A stretch of DNA of 64,000 nucleotides from Paenibacillus odorifer (GCF_000758725.1 NZ_CP009428.1:4154001-4218000), one strand, 5' to 3'. Shown: positions 19,108-28,161, counted from the first letter of the stretch. A program made the numbers and translations. Notes: generated from the sequence alone by a model not told the origin.

Positions 19108-19398
19108 TTATAACGGCAACATATCTCTTTTTTTTGCCTTAGACTGGCAGTCTTTACACAAGCCGACCACGGTTCCGTTGTCTTGAGCATAGAAGATCAA
19201 CTTTCCATTCTTCTTCTTGCAAGAAGAGCAAGGCTGCTCCCCTGGACTCTGTTTGGCTTTGCGATGACTGTCCATTGAGATCACATTACTGCTAGTGGTG
19301 CGCAAAGGATTGCTTGAGCTGCTTGTTTTCTTTTTCTGAGCTATATAATACACAACACCCAGCGCTAGCAAGGCAAGCAAAATAACTACATATTGCAT
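19108..19398 (-). CDS. small membrane-anchored protein with Cys pairs
   Basis: Not recognised. The ATG at 19398 is preceded by GGAGGGAGCCAG, so the upstream in-frame ATG at 19419 is not used. The 96-residue product starts MQYVVILLALLALGVVYYIA (one transmembrane segment), then a Ser/Lys-rich linker and CSSCKKKNGKLIFY...GLCKDCQSK, a likely four-Cys zinc or metal site on the cytoplasmic or outer face. Confidence 0.7.
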   Translation of the reverse strand: MQYVVILLALLALGVVYYIAQKKKTSSSSNPLRTTSSNVISMDSHRKAKQSPGEQPCSSCKKKNGKLIFYAQDNGTVVGLCKDCQSKAKKRDMLPL

Positions 19399-19810
19399 CT
19401 GGCTCCCTCCGCTCTTCATGATTTAATTGAGGTAAGAAAATAAAAAGACCGCCCTGTGATGCAAGTAAGGCAACGGTCTATATCGTATTCGCAAACTAGC
19501 CCTAGCACATCTCACTTTAAAAAGCGCTTTTCAGTAGCTGCTGAAGATTATATATGAGAGCATCTTCGCTCTTTTTATATGTATCCTTACCCATTTTAAT
19601 GTCAGCGTAAGATCTATATTACATTTTAGCACAATTGAAATTTGAAGTGTAGTGAACACTTTTTAAATACCTAGTCTTTGGTCCAGTATATTAACCCGTC
19701 TACAGCCGTTTTTACAATAAATCCCCGTAGGCTATACTTACAGAAGTACGTACATAACGTAGCGCTTAGGGAAAAACACATATACCCAAAAATAAGGAGG
19801 ATTTTATTCA
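19399..19810. other. gene-free region with two hairpins
   Basis: No reading frame worth calling in ~410 bases. On the minus strand AGACCG...CGGTCT (19446-19479) followed by TTTTTATTTTC looks like a terminator although no gene lies upstream of it on that strand before 20822. On the plus strand AGAGCATCTTCGCTCT (19557-19572) followed by TTTTTATAT is a second terminator; its 5' arm can alternatively pair as GAAGAT/ATCTTC. Either a small RNA on the minus strand or a leader of the gene at 19811 is possible. Confidence 0.35.
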
Positions 19811-20761
19811 ATGAAAAAGAGTAATACAACTAGCGTAATGGCAGCTGTAGCCGTCTTGTCCATCGTACTTCTGGCAGGATGCACAGAGTTACCGGGTAGG
19901 CAATCCGCTAATAACGAACTAGGAAAGAATATTACTGAAGATGTGCAGCAAAATATTGGTGAGGCTGTGAAGCAAGAGTTAGGTAAAGCCGCTGCAAGCG
20001 TGGAGCAAGCCGTTCAGGATACAGCTACCAAGGTGGTCGACGAAGTTAAAGCAAACAGCATTAGCAAAGAACTATCCTTATCAAAAGAGATCGGCTCTGC
20101 TTCAGTGCTTAGCATGAACAATGCAGTGGGAGAAATTGAAGTTACATCAACTACGGGTGATCAAATTAATGTAAGTGCAACAATCTTAGCTCATAACGGC
20201 TCTGCCCATAAAGCTGACCGTCAGAAAATCTTGGATGACGCTGAGATTTCAATAGACGTTAGTGGCGATACTTTGAAGGTATCTACAAATTCCAAATCAA
20301 ATCCGAAGAAGGATTTATGGACTTGGGCTCAAGATAAATACGGCTATTCGGATTTTAGTATTAACTATACTATAGAGATCCCCACCAGTATGGATGAATA
20401 TCAAATCACCAATAATGTCGGACAAATTCGTCTCCGCAATCTGGACGGAAACTACCGCATCGTCAGCAACGTTGGAGCTATTGATATCGAAGGAGCGAAC
20501 ATCACCGGTAAGTCCACTCTAGAGTCTAATACAGGAAGCATACGCATGGATATAGCCGGAATGAAGAGTGATAGCCGCCTTAAAGCGACAACAAATGTGG
20601 GTAGCCTCAATGCTGTTCTAGCCGATGGCGTGAAATGTAGCTTGGTGGCTAAAAGTGATCTAGGTCAGATCACCGGGGTTGAGGGTGGCAAACGTGATGT
20701 TAACGGAGGAGGTCCATTGTTGTCCTTAAGCTCTGATATAGGCGCAATTACAGTAGAGTAA
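19811..20761 (+). CDS. lipoprotein with DUF4097-like beta-repeat domain
   Basis: 316-residue secreted lipoprotein of unknown role. The signal MKKSNTTSVMAAVAVLSIVL ends in the lipobox LAGC. A helical stretch follows (residues ~35-90, heptad-like: VQQNIGEAVKQELGKAAASV), then a repetitive beta domain (NNVGQIRLRNLDGNYRIVSN, ESNTGSIRMDI, TTNVGSLNAVLADG), typical of DUF4097/adhesin-like right-handed beta repeats. The RBS AAGGAGG lies 12 bases before the ATG. A strong terminator follows; it is a single-gene unit. Confidence 0.85.
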   Translation: MKKSNTTSVMAAVAVLSIVLLAGCTELPGRQSANNELGKNITEDVQQNIGEAVKQELGKAAASVEQAVQDTATKVVDEVKANSISKELSLSKEIGSASVLSMNNAVGEIEVTSTTGDQINVSATILAHNGSAHKADRQKILDDAEISIDVSGDTLKVSTNSKSNPKKDLWTWAQDKYGYSDFSINYTIEIPTSMDEYQITNNVGQIRLRNLDGNYRIVSNVGAIDIEGANITGKSTLESNTGSIRMDIAGMKSDSRLKATTNVGSLNAVLADGVKCSLVAKSDLGQITGVEGGKRDVNGGGPLLSLSSDIGAITVE

Positions 20762-20776
20762 CCAACCACTAATAAA

Positions 20777-20809
20777 CAGACCGTCCGGATGAGCGGACGG
20801 TCTGTTTTT
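20777..20809 (+). terminator. terminator after the lipoprotein gene
   Basis: Perfect stem CAGACCGTCCG (20777-20787) / CGGACGGTCTG (20794-20804) followed by TTTTTG. On the minus strand TTTATTAG follows, so it may serve both converging genes. Confidence 0.92.
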
Positions 20810-20821
20810 GCATCATCATGA

Positions 20822-21052
20822 TTAAATTAATGCAATAGCCAACAGCGTGAACAAGCTGAGAGTTAAAATATTGTCTGCAGCATAAGGGTAACCAAAAAAT
20901 GCAGAAGTCTGCACAGGTCCATTTGATCCTGTTCTTAAGTAAACATTATATCTGTCCACATCTGTAATCACACCTTCATGCTGTCTGCCATCAGTAGTCA
21001 GGATACGTACCCTTCTATTCTTACAACGTAAGCAATTATAATAAGCCTCCAC
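20822..21052 (-). CDS. small Sm-like barrel protein with hydrophobic tail (paralog A)
   Basis: Not a named family that I recognise. The GTG at 21052 is preferred because AGGAGG lies 9 bases before it; the ATG at 21070 would read through that site and lacks its own. The ~76 residues contain an LSM-like strand pattern VRILTTDGRQHEGVITDVDR and a hydrophobic C-terminus ILTLSLFTLLAIALI. A second gene at 31365 has the same two parts (VQTIDGFVHEGVIAGVDN; LPLVLFELLAISLI). An N-terminal CLRC pair is unique to this copy. A spore or envelope surface role is conceivable but not shown. Confidence 0.7.
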   Translation of the reverse strand: MEAYYNCLRCKNRRVRILTTDGRQHEGVITDVDRYNVYLRTGSNGPVQTSAFFGYPYAADNILTLSLFTLLAIALI

Positions 21053-21257
21053 TAGTGTACTCCTCCTCATTCGTAATGATATACTCTATGGTGAGGAGTA
21101 CAGGTCGGTAACGGCTAAGTTACATAGGTCATTTGTTTGCATCGATATTTACTTTCCGTTCTCTGCATTTTTTGTATTCCCAAAGGTTATATATAAGGAA
21201 AGACATATTTTCGGCTTGTTATCCGTACCATCCTATCCATTCAAGGAGGCCAATCGA

Positions 21258-21434
21258 ATGAATGTAGCACGTAAACAGTTTATTAAGGAAGGCGTACTGC
21301 GTATTACCATCTTTATTATTTTATCATCGCTTACCTATACCGTTCGCAACTATGCATGGGCAGTTACTGTTCTCGTATGTTTTGCGCTTTACGCTCTACT
21401 TACAGGAGTATATCGCCTCTTTCGCAAAGAGTAG
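21258..21434 (+). CDS. small two-helix membrane protein
   Basis: 58 residues from the ATG at 21258, which follows AAGGAGGCCAATCGA; an earlier in-frame start at 21216 lacks a ribosome binding site. The sequence has two predicted transmembrane segments (ITIFIILSSLTYTV and WAVTVLVCFALYALLTGVYR) with a basic N-terminus (MNVARKQFIKEG). No function is assigned. Confidence 0.65.
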   Translation: MNVARKQFIKEGVLRITIFIILSSLTYTVRNYAWAVTVLVCFALYALLTGVYRLFRKE

Positions 21435-21465
21435 AATGCGCCTCCACGAATTTTTATAGTTAACC

Positions 21466-21515
21466 AAACACCCCCTTTCCAAAGAGTTTTTAATTTTCCT
21501 TGAAGAGGGGGTGTT
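21466..21515. terminator. hairpin after the small membrane gene
   Basis: AAACACCCCCTTTCC (from 21466) pairs with GAAGAGGGGGTGTTT (21501-21515) around an AT-rich loop. No clean T-run follows on either strand, though ACATTC follows on the plus strand. Its position 30 bases after the stop suggests a transcription end. Confidence 0.5.
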
Positions 21516-21560
21516 TACATTCTGATCAGAGTCACAGGGTTTGACCTCTCTTAGTAGGAA

Positions 21561-21617
21561 CAATAAAACCATTAGATGTAGTGAACTTTCGTTCGCTATA
21601 CTCTAATGGTTTTATTG
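21561..21617. repeat. 57-bp long palindrome
   Basis: Perfect 16-bp inverted arms CAATAAAACCATTAGA (21561-21576) and TCTAATGGTTTTATTG (21602-21617). The interior TAGTGAACTTTCGTTCGCTA can pair further as TAGTGAA/TTCGCTA with one G-T. The whole would form a nearly continuous hairpin with a short loop. No T-run flanks it and it is not adjacent to a stop codon. Confidence 0.8.
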
Positions 21618-21680
21618 GACTTGCTTATTCATACTTAATTATTAATCTTATATGTTCAAGCTTTAAAGGGCGAATGGGAA

Positions 21681-21797
21681 TTACGATTTGCGATTTGTAT
21701 AATAATCGATAATATCATTCACGGTGCGGAGCGGCTCCGCTTCTTTGTGGATCGTGTCCACGCTAGGCTTGAATTCTTCACGCGTCTTCGTAGTCAC
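21681..21797 (-). CDS. putative 38-residue small protein
   Basis: A GTG at 21797 opens a frame MTTKTREEFKPSVDTIHKEA continuing to TVNDIIDYYTNRKS and stopping at 21681. AAAGGA lies about 10 bases upstream. Codon use and amino-acid content are protein-like (charged N-terminus, amphipathic end), and the frame is a cleanly bounded island in a 600-base region otherwise without genes. No family is recognised. Confidence 0.5.
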   Translation of the reverse strand: MTTKTREEFKPSVDTIHKEAEPLRTVNDIIDYYTNRKS

Positions 21798-21986
21798 TTC
21801 AGTTCATTCCTTTCAATAGTTAAGCTTGCTGCATCGTAAGCTGCATATAGTATTACGCCACCTCTATCTATTACCCCAAATAGAAGAGTTCAACGCACCT
21901 ATGCTCATTTGTTTTGGAAATTACGCAAAAAAAATACGAGATTATAGCCCTTCTTATATTTAAGTAAACATAACAAAAACGCCTCC

Positions 21987-22005
21987 TTAACGTAAGATAC
22001 GTTAA
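21987..22005 (-). terminator. palindrome after trmD
   Basis: Perfect TTAACGTA/TACGTTAA with a 3-base loop, 35 bases past the trmD stop. On the minus strand GGAGGCGTTTTTGTT follows, so the T-run is displaced; a weak terminator at best. Confidence 0.35.
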
Positions 22006-22038
22006 AAAGACGTAAAATATGCCTGTTTTATTAAAATT

Positions 22039-22833
22039 TTACTCCGGCTTGATTTCATTTTTCAGACGTTCCAGTGTTTTCTTGTCTTTCAACGTTAGTT
22101 CTGCACTTTCGAGCAAATCAGGTCTACGTTCAAATGTACGCTGTAACGCTTGCTCTCTTCGCCATACTTCGATGTTGGCATGATGGCCACTCAGCAACAT
22201 ATCTGGTACCTTCCAGCCCCGAAATTCAGCTGGCCGAGTGTAGTGGGGATATTCCAACAGCCCTGTACTGAACGAATCCGTGATCGCAGAGGTTTCATTT
22301 CCAAGCGCTCCTGGCTGTAGCCGAACTACTGAATCAATAACCGTCAGTGCCGGTAGTTCTCCACCCGTTAGCACGTAATCGCCAATCGACAGTTCATCTG
22401 TAACCAGATGCTCCCGTATCCGCTCATCGTAGCCCTCATAATGACCACATATAAAGATTAGATGCTGCTCTTGTGCCAGTTCCTCAGCAATCTTCTGATT
22501 ATACGTCTTTCCTTGCGGGCACATAAGAATGATGCGCGGCTTCACAGAGTAAGGCGTCGGGACTGCAGATTCAGAACCATTCTCCAAAGGACTAGCCTCG
22601 ATCCCCAATACATGTTCTACCGCTGCAAAGATCGGGTCAGGCTTCAGTACCATGCCCCCGCCCCCGCCATACGGTGTATCATCTACACTGTTATGCTTAT
22701 TTCCTGAGAAATCACGAAAGTTCACAGCATTCAAAGATACAATCCCTTTTTCGCGTGCCTTACCAAGAATGCTTGTGCTAAATACGCCTTCGCACATCTC
22801 CGGAAAGAGCGTTAGCACATCAATTCTGATCAT
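22039..22833 (-). CDS. trmD: tRNA (guanine-N1)-methyltransferase TrmD
   Basis: SPOUT methyltransferase making m1G37 in tRNA. The 264 residues contain [19 protein letters not shown], the [19 protein letters not shown] loop, [14 protein letters not shown] and [20 protein letters not shown] forming the trefoil-knot SAM site. The start overlaps the rimM stop by 4 bases (ATGA). Confidence 0.97.
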   Translation of the reverse strand: MIRIDVLTLFPEMCEGVFSTSILGKAREKGIVSLNAVNFRDFSGNKHNSVDDTPYGGGGGMVLKPDPIFAAVEHVLGIEASPLENGSESAVPTPYSVKPRIILMCPQGKTYNQKIAEELAQEQHLIFICGHYEGYDERIREHLVTDELSIGDYVLTGGELPALTVIDSVVRLQPGALGNETSAITDSFSTGLLEYPHYTRPAEFRGWKVPDMLLSGHHANIEVWRREQALQRTFERRPDLLESAELTLKDKKTLERLKNEIKPE

Positions 22834-23354
22834 GGCAGTAGTCCTTCCATTAAGTGAACCGTAATTCGTTTGGCCTCAATGTCCACGTTCAGCACTACAT
22901 CGTTAATTACAGGGATAAGGATGTCTTGCCCTTTAGCAGGCTTAACAACCCACACGTCATTTGCACCTGGCTGTAAAATTTCCGTAATTGTGCCAAGCGG
23001 TTCATTTCCAGCATCATCCGTATAAACTTCACAGCCAACGATTTGGTGGAAGTAGTATTCGTTCTCTGGCAGATCAACCAGATCATTACTTGGTACCTTA
23101 AGCAAACTTCCCTTATACTTTTCCACTTCGTTAATATTGGTATATCCCTTAAGCTTAACGATAAACATACCCTTATGCTCTCGAGCGGATTCTACAGTCA
23201 CTTCAAATTTTGCACTGCCATCCGCAGGGATGACGAACAGCTTCTTGTCTTTAGCGAAACGAACCTCAGGAAAATCGGTATGGGATAATACTTTAATCTC
23301 CCCGCGAATTCCATGCGTATTCACAAGCCGGCCTACGGTTAATTCTTCCGTCAT
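22830..23354 (-). CDS. rimM: 16S rRNA maturation factor RimM
   Basis: Assists 30S head assembly and binds uS19. The ATG at 23354 follows AAAGGAGAGGGTTAT; an earlier in-frame start at 23396 would add 14 unrelated residues. The 174-residue product starts [20 protein letters not shown] and has the C-terminal PRC-barrel [20 protein letters not shown] and [20 protein letters not shown]. It is coupled to trmD. Confidence 0.95.
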   Translation of the reverse strand: MTEELTVGRLVNTHGIRGEIKVLSHTDFPEVRFAKDKKLFVIPADGSAKFEVTVESAREHKGMFIVKLKGYTNINEVEKYKGSLLKVPSNDLVDLPENEYYFHQIVGCEVYTDDAGNEPLGTITEILQPGANDVWVVKPAKGQDILIPVINDVVLNVDIEAKRITVHLMEGLLP

Positions 23355-23443
23355 ATAACCCTCTCCTTTACAAGCTTCATCTATATATTTGAACAAAAAG
23401 GAGCCGGGATATACTATCCCTAGCCCCTCATTGTACGCATTAT

Positions 23444-23674
23444 TTAAGATAAAATATCTACAGTTACGCGTTTATCGCTCTTGACTGCTGCAGATGTGAC
23501 TACTGTACGGAGCGCCTTGGCGATCCTGCCTTGCTTGCCGATGACCTTTCCTACATCATCTGGATGTACGGACAGCTCATAGACAATCAAGTGTTCTTTC
23601 TCCACAGCCCGTACCGTCACATCTTCTGGATGATCCACTAAAGCCTTAGCAATTACTCCAACTAATTCTTCCAT
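23444..23674 (-). CDS. khpA: KhpA (YlqC), KH-domain RNA-binding protein
   Basis: Small RNA-binding protein that in other Firmicutes pairs with KhpB/EloR. The ATG at 23674 is chosen because GAGGGTCCTCT precedes it. The 76 residues carry the KH core ELSVHPDDVGKVIGKQGRIA with its GxxG loop GKQG. It lies between rpsP and rimM as in Bacillus, except that the ylqD gene found there in Bacillus is missing. Confidence 0.93.
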   Translation of the reverse strand: MEELVGVIAKALVDHPEDVTVRAVEKEHLIVYELSVHPDDVGKVIGKQGRIAKALRTVVTSAAVKSDKRVTVDILS

Positions 23675-23696
23675 AGAGGACCCTCGCAATCAGTCA

Positions 23697-23969
23697 TTAT
23701 TTCTGTTGCTTAAGCTCATGAAACTTCTTCATCACGCCTGCTTTGGAAAGCAAGTTGCGGACGGTATCAGATGCTTGCGCACCTGTTTGAAGCCATTTAA
23801 GAGCTTTTTCCTCATCGATCTTAACTACTGCCGGTTGTTCAATCGGATTATAATAACCGATTTCCTCGATAAAACGACCGTCACGAGGGGACCGGGAATC
23901 GGAAACCACTACACGATAGAAAGGCGCTTTATGCGCTCCCATTCTTTTTAGACGAATACGTACTGCCAC
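23697..23969 (-). CDS. rpsP: ribosomal protein bS16
   Basis: 30S subunit protein. The 90 residues start [20 protein letters not shown] and contain [20 protein letters not shown] and [20 protein letters not shown], all family hallmarks. It is 54 bases downstream of ffh. Confidence 0.98.
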   Translation of the reverse strand: MAVRIRLKRMGAHKAPFYRVVVSDSRSPRDGRFIEEIGYYNPIEQPAVVKIDEEKALKWLQTGAQASDTVRNLLSKAGVMKKFHELKQQK

Positions 23970-24023
23970 GAAAAATCACCTCCTTATAATAGTTTCCAAC
24001 ATTAGTTGGACAGACATTCAAGA

Positions 24024-25412
24024 TCATTTAAAAGGGAATTTCAGCCCTTTTCCACCACCAAGACCTTTAAGCTGCTTCATGGCATTTTTCTTGGAGGCTT
24101 TGCCGCCTCCGCCCATCATGCCGGAGAATTGCTTCATCATCTTACGCATCTCATCAAATTGTTTGATGAGGCGGTTGACCTCAGCGACTGAGGTTCCGCT
24201 GCCGGTTGCGATACGCTTGCGGCGGTTATGGTTAATGATCTCAGGCTGTTGCTTCTCCGCCTTAGTCATAGAATGAACTATGGCTTCAACGCGTCCCATT
24301 TGCTTATCGTCGACCTTTAAATCTTTAATGCCCTTGGCTTTGTTCATACCCGGAAGCATATCAAGAATTTGATCGATAGGGCCTAGCTTCTTCACCTGAT
24401 CCATTTGCTCAAGGAAATCATCGAACGTAAACTCTGCATTACGCATCTTACGTTCCATTTCTTTAGCCTTGTCAGTATCAATGTTCGCCTGGGCTTTCTC
24501 AATCAGCGACAGCATGTCGCCCATACCCAGAATCCGCGAAGCCATACGTTCCGGATGGAACGGCTCCAGCGCGTCGATCTTCTCCCCTAAAGCGGCGAAT
24601 TTGATCGGGCAACCGGTAACAGCTTTTACTGACAGTGCAGCACCACCACGGCTGTCGCCGTCGAGTTTCGTCAATACGACCCCTGTAAGCTCAAGCTGCT
24701 TATTAAAGCTCTCGGCTACATTCACGGCGTCTTGACCTGTCATAGCATCTACTACAAGAAGTACTTCATCAGGATTTACAACATTGTGAATCTGCTTGAG
24801 TTCTTCCATTAGTTCTTCATCAATATGCAGGCGGCCCGCAGTATCGATAATAACATAATCCAGTCCGTTATCCTTCGCATGTTGTACAGCTTGTCTGGAA
24901 ATTTCTACCGGACTAGTCTGATCACCCAGCGAGAATACCGGAACCTTAATCTGTTCTCCCAGCACTTGCAGCTGCTTGATAGCAGCAGGCCGGTAAATAT
25001 CTCCCGCAACCAGGAGCGGACGATGATTGCCCTTCTGTAACAGCTTAGCTAGCTTACCCGAAGTGGTTGTCTTACCAGCCCCTTGTAGACCCGCCATCAT
25101 AATGACGGTCGGCGGCTTGTTCGACTTGGCCAGCTTCGCTTGGCTTCCGCCCATCAGCTCGGTTAGTTCCTTGTTGACGATGTCGATAATTACCATGCCA
25201 GGCGTAAAGCTGTCCATGACTTCCTTGCCGATGGACTTTTCTTTCACCTTAGCTACGAATTCTTTAACTACCTTGAAGTTAACATCGGCTTCCAGAAGGG
25301 CTAACCGCACTTCACGCATAGCTTCGTTTACGTCTTCTTCGGATACTTTACCTTTCCCGCGTAGCTTGCTGAACACATTCTGCAATCTTCCGGTTAAACC
25401 TTCAAACGCCAT
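24024..25412 (-). CDS. ffh: signal recognition particle protein Ffh
   Basis: SRP54 GTPase that targets membrane and secreted proteins. The 462 residues show the N domain (MAFEGLTGRLQNVFSKLRGK), the G domain (MAGLQGAGKTTTSGKLA, VDAMTGQDAVNVAESF, GVVLTKLDGDSRGGAALS) and a Met-rich M domain ending in MMKQFSGMMGGGGKASKKNA. It is 21 bases downstream of ylxM, as usual. Confidence 0.98.
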   Translation of the reverse strand: MAFEGLTGRLQNVFSKLRGKGKVSEEDVNEAMREVRLALLEADVNFKVVKEFVAKVKEKSIGKEVMDSFTPGMVIIDIVNKELTELMGGSQAKLAKSNKPPTVIMMAGLQGAGKTTTSGKLAKLLQKGNHRPLLVAGDIYRPAAIKQLQVLGEQIKVPVFSLGDQTSPVEISRQAVQHAKDNGLDYVIIDTAGRLHIDEELMEELKQIHNVVNPDEVLLVVDAMTGQDAVNVAESFNKQLELTGVVLTKLDGDSRGGAALSVKAVTGCPIKFAALGEKIDALEPFHPERMASRILGMGDMLSLIEKAQANIDTDKAKEMERKMRNAEFTFDDFLEQMDQVKKLGPIDQILDMLPGMNKAKGIKDLKVDDKQMGRVEAIVHSMTKAEKQQPEIINHNRRKRIATGSGTSVAEVNRLIKQFDEMRKMMKQFSGMMGGGGKASKKNAMKQLKGLGGGKGLKFPFK

Positions 25413-25433
25413 ATGCAGATTTCTCCCTTCATG

Positions 25434-25790
25434 CTACTCTAACCTCTGCAAGCGATCCACGATCTCCGCGAACCGAAGTTTATATTGCTCAGGCAGCATC
25501 CCATTCTCCGGCAGTCTGCGCAGCTCTTCTAAATATTTAGTACGACTCTCATGTTTCACTAATAATCCAAGTTTTTCTTCATAATTCTCAAGGACTTGCT
25601 CAGCCCGCTTAATATGCTCATAAACAGCTTGGCGGCTGATTTCAAATTCAGCGGCGATTTCTCCCAAGGAAAAATCATCGTGAAAATAATATTTAAGAAA
25701 CGTTTGCTGCTTATCTGTAAGCAGTCGTTCATAGAAGGCAAAAAGCAAATTGATACGATTCGTTTTCTCGAGCCTATTCTCCTGACTCAT
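25434..25790 (-). CDS. ylxM: YlxM, SRP-associated HTH protein
   Basis: Small helix-turn-helix protein thought to modulate SRP. The ATG at 25790 ([20 protein letters not shown]) begins the family-like sequence; upstream in-frame codons to 25877 are not family-like. The 118-residue product contains [20 protein letters not shown] and the [23 protein letters not shown]. It opens the ffh operon. Confidence 0.94.
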   Translation of the reverse strand: MSQENRLEKTNRINLLFAFYERLLTDKQQTFLKYYFHDDFSLGEIAAEFEISRQAVYEHIKRAEQVLENYEEKLGLLVKHESRTKYLEELRRLPENGMLPEQYKLRFAEIVDRLQRLE

Positions 25791-25939
25791 TAAGGACAAC
25801 CCCTTCGTCAAGGAAAAACACTTTACACCTTCACAACGTCCCTTATGATACCTAAAAGAAAGAGAGATGTCAAGCACTTTTGCTTGTCATCTCTTTCTTT
25901 ATTAAAAATCCATATTTTCCGCGATAAATCCGCTTGAAA

Positions 25940-26587
25940 TTATTGGATTGGCAGTACATAAATCAATATGGCGAAGAAATGTGTGACACTGCCTGCAAGA
26001 ACAAATACATGCCAGATCGCGTGATGGAACGGAAACCCTCTCCACACATAAAAAACTGTGCCTAGAGTATAAAGCACTCCGCCAGCCATCAGCAGAATCA
26101 TACCACCGTCCGCTACAACTGCCGAAAGAGGATTCCAGGCGATAACAATCAGCCAACCCATAGCAATGTAGAATACCGTAGACATGAACAAAAACTTTTT
26201 AACAAAAAACGCTTTGAAGAAAACGCCAAATACTGCGATCCCCCAAATGACTCCAAATAAACTCCAGCCAAGTGTTCCCCGAATAGCTACTAGCAAAAAG
26301 GGAGTGTACGTGCCTGCGATAAACAGATAAATAGAGGAGTGATCGAAAAATTCGAACAAATCCTTCGCCTTGCCCTCTTTGAGACTATGCACAAGTGTTG
26401 AATTGAGATACAGAAGCAGCATTGTCGTTCCATAAATGGAGAAGCTGACCACATGCCATGCCGTTCCTTTCAGACTTGCAAAAACAACAAGCAGGACAAG
26501 TGCAGCGACGCTTAATACAGCTCCGATCCCGTGCGTAATCGCATTCGCGACTTCTTCTCTCCGGGTGTAGGTGTGAGTATTTGCCAT
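25940..26587 (-). CDS. hemolysin III / YqfA family membrane protein
   Basis: Seven-helix membrane protein of the PAQR/HlyIII family. The ATG at 26587 has GGAAGG 8 bases upstream. The 215 residues begin with the conserved TRREEVANAITHGIGAVLSV, include YLNSTLVHSLKEGKAKDLFE with FDHSSIYLFIAGTYTPF (metal-site His and Asp), and end with the conserved FHHAIWHVFVLAGSVTHFFA. Family activity is debated; some members are linked to membrane homeostasis. Confidence 0.92.
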   Translation of the reverse strand: MANTHTYTRREEVANAITHGIGAVLSVAALVLLVVFASLKGTAWHVVSFSIYGTTMLLLYLNSTLVHSLKEGKAKDLFEFFDHSSIYLFIAGTYTPFLLVAIRGTLGWSLFGVIWGIAVFGVFFKAFFVKKFLFMSTVFYIAMGWLIVIAWNPLSAVVADGGMILLMAGGVLYTLGTVFYVWRGFPFHHAIWHVFVLAGSVTHFFAILIYVLPIQ

Positions 26588-26643
26588 ATCCATATCCTTC
26601 CGTCTAAGCTTTCTTTCTATTATACCACGCGGACCTCACTGGA

Positions 26644-28161
26644 TTACAGTTTGTAAATCTCCGTGTATTTCTCCTCCAAATAATCAGCCAGATAATCTGG
26701 ACTGAGCGGCTCACCTGTTACTTGTTCGATAATTTGCGAAGGGGTCAGGCTTTTTCCGAAACGGTAGATTTTTTCTGTTAACCATTCTTTAATCGGCAAA
26801 AGATTTCCCGCAGCAATCAATTCATCGTAGTTCGGCAGCTCCTTGCGGAGTGTATTCAAGATTTGAGCGGCATACATATTTCCCAAAGAGTAGGATGCAA
26901 AATATCCGAAGTCTCCACCGGACCAGTGCACGTCCTGCAATACACCAAGCGCATCATTAGGCGGTGTAATACCTAAATATTCTTGATATTTAGCATTCCA
27001 TACCTGAGGCAGATCTTTGACAGATAGACCTTCATTAAAAATAAGCTTTTCGATCTCGTAACGCACAATAATGTGCAGATTGTATGTAAGCTCATCTGCT
27101 TCAATTCGGATGAATGAATTTTCCACACTGTTAATAGCCCGGTAGAAATCCTCTACATCTACATTAGCAAGCTGCTCTGGGAAATGCTGCTGTAGATCAC
27201 CGTAATAACGTTGCCAGAACGCACGGCTGCGGCCGATCATATTCTCCCATAGTCTCGACTGAGATTCATGAATCCCCATCGATGCGCCTTGAGCCAGTGG
27301 TGTTCCCACTAAATCTTGGCTGATATTTTGTTCGTAAAGCGCATGTCCACCTTCATGCAGTGAACTGAAAACGGCACTAGTCACGTTATCAAGTAAATAA
27401 GCGGTCGTAATACGAACGTCACCTGGATTCAGCCCTGTAGCAAAAGGATGCACACTCTCATCCAAGCGGCCTGCGTCGAAGTCATAGCCCATTTGCTTCA
27501 GAATAAAGTTACCAAACTTTTGTTGCTGCTCTTTAGGGAAAATCTGCTGCAAGAAGCTGGTATCAGGTTTATTAGGTGAAGCAGCGATAGCTTCCACTAA
27601 CGGAACCAAGCGGCTGCGGAGGCGACTGAACACTTCATCCACCTTCTCTACCGTGAGATCAGGCTCATACATATCTAGTAGCGTATCGTAACGTGTGCCA
27701 TTTACACCCCAATAATCGATGAACTCTTGTTTCAGAGCTACGATTTTGCTCAAATAAGGTTCAAATGTAGCGAAATCATTATTCTCCTTAGCTTCTTCCC
27801 AGATCGTTTGGGAATGAGCAGACAGGACAGCGTACTCTTCGAATCTTTTGGAAGGAATACTCTTACTGCGCTCATACTCTTTGCGGCAATCGTTGACGAT
27901 CTTTTGTTGATTAGCTGTAAGCTGGCTCAACACTTCTGGACGGCTGAAAAATGCTGTAAAGTCACCCATCTCCTGTGAAATCTCAAGTCTGAACAATTCT
28001 CCACTCAGCATCCCAATCGTACCGGAACGAACTTCTACTCCCTTACGCGGTGCACCTGTGCGCAAATCCCAGTGCATTAATTCTATGGCCTCTGAATATC
28101 CACTAATTTTTGCCAATAACTCGCTGAATTGTTCCCATCGTTCCTTTACTTGTTGTTCCAT
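26644..28161 (-). CDS. M32 family metallo-carboxypeptidase (Taq type)
   Basis: Zinc carboxypeptidase removing C-terminal residues, cytoplasmic. The 505 residues include the HExxH zinc motif in SSLHEGGHALYEQNISQDLV, the family HPFATGLNPGDVRITT and SMGIHESQSRLWENMIGRSR segments, and the C-terminal SYSLGNMYAAQIL. Length is normal for the family. It is a single gene divergent from the Fe-S-type gene. Confidence 0.95.
   Translation of the reverse strand: MEQQVKERWEQFSELLAKISGYSEAIELMHWDLRTGAPRKGVEVRSGTIGMLSGELFRLEISQEMGDFTAFFSRPEVLSQLTANQQKIVNDCRKEYERSKSIPSKRFEEYAVLSAHSQTIWEEAKENNDFATFEPYLSKIVALKQEFIDYWGVNGTRYDTLLDMYEPDLTVEKVDEVFSRLRSRLVPLVEAIAASPNKPDTSFLQQIFPKEQQQKFGNFILKQMGYDFDAGRLDESVHPFATGLNPGDVRITTAYLLDNVTSAVFSSLHEGGHALYEQNISQDLVGTPLAQGASMGIHESQSRLWENMIGRSRAFWQRYYGDLQQHFPEQLANVDVEDFYRAINSVENSFIRIEADELTYNLHIIVRYEIEKLIFNEGLSVKDLPQVWNAKYQEYLGITPPNDALGVLQDVHWSGGDFGYFASYSLGNMYAAQILNTLRKELPNYDELIAAGNLLPIKEWLTEKIYRFGKSLTPSQIIEQVTGEPLSPDYLADYLEEKYTEIYKL

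Noticed and set aside
19420..19660. Possible 6S or other housekeeping RNA on the minus strand
   Set aside because: Ends in a good terminator, but I could not find the long closing stem and central bubble of 6S RNA or any tRNA-like fold; kept only as an unassigned small-RNA possibility.
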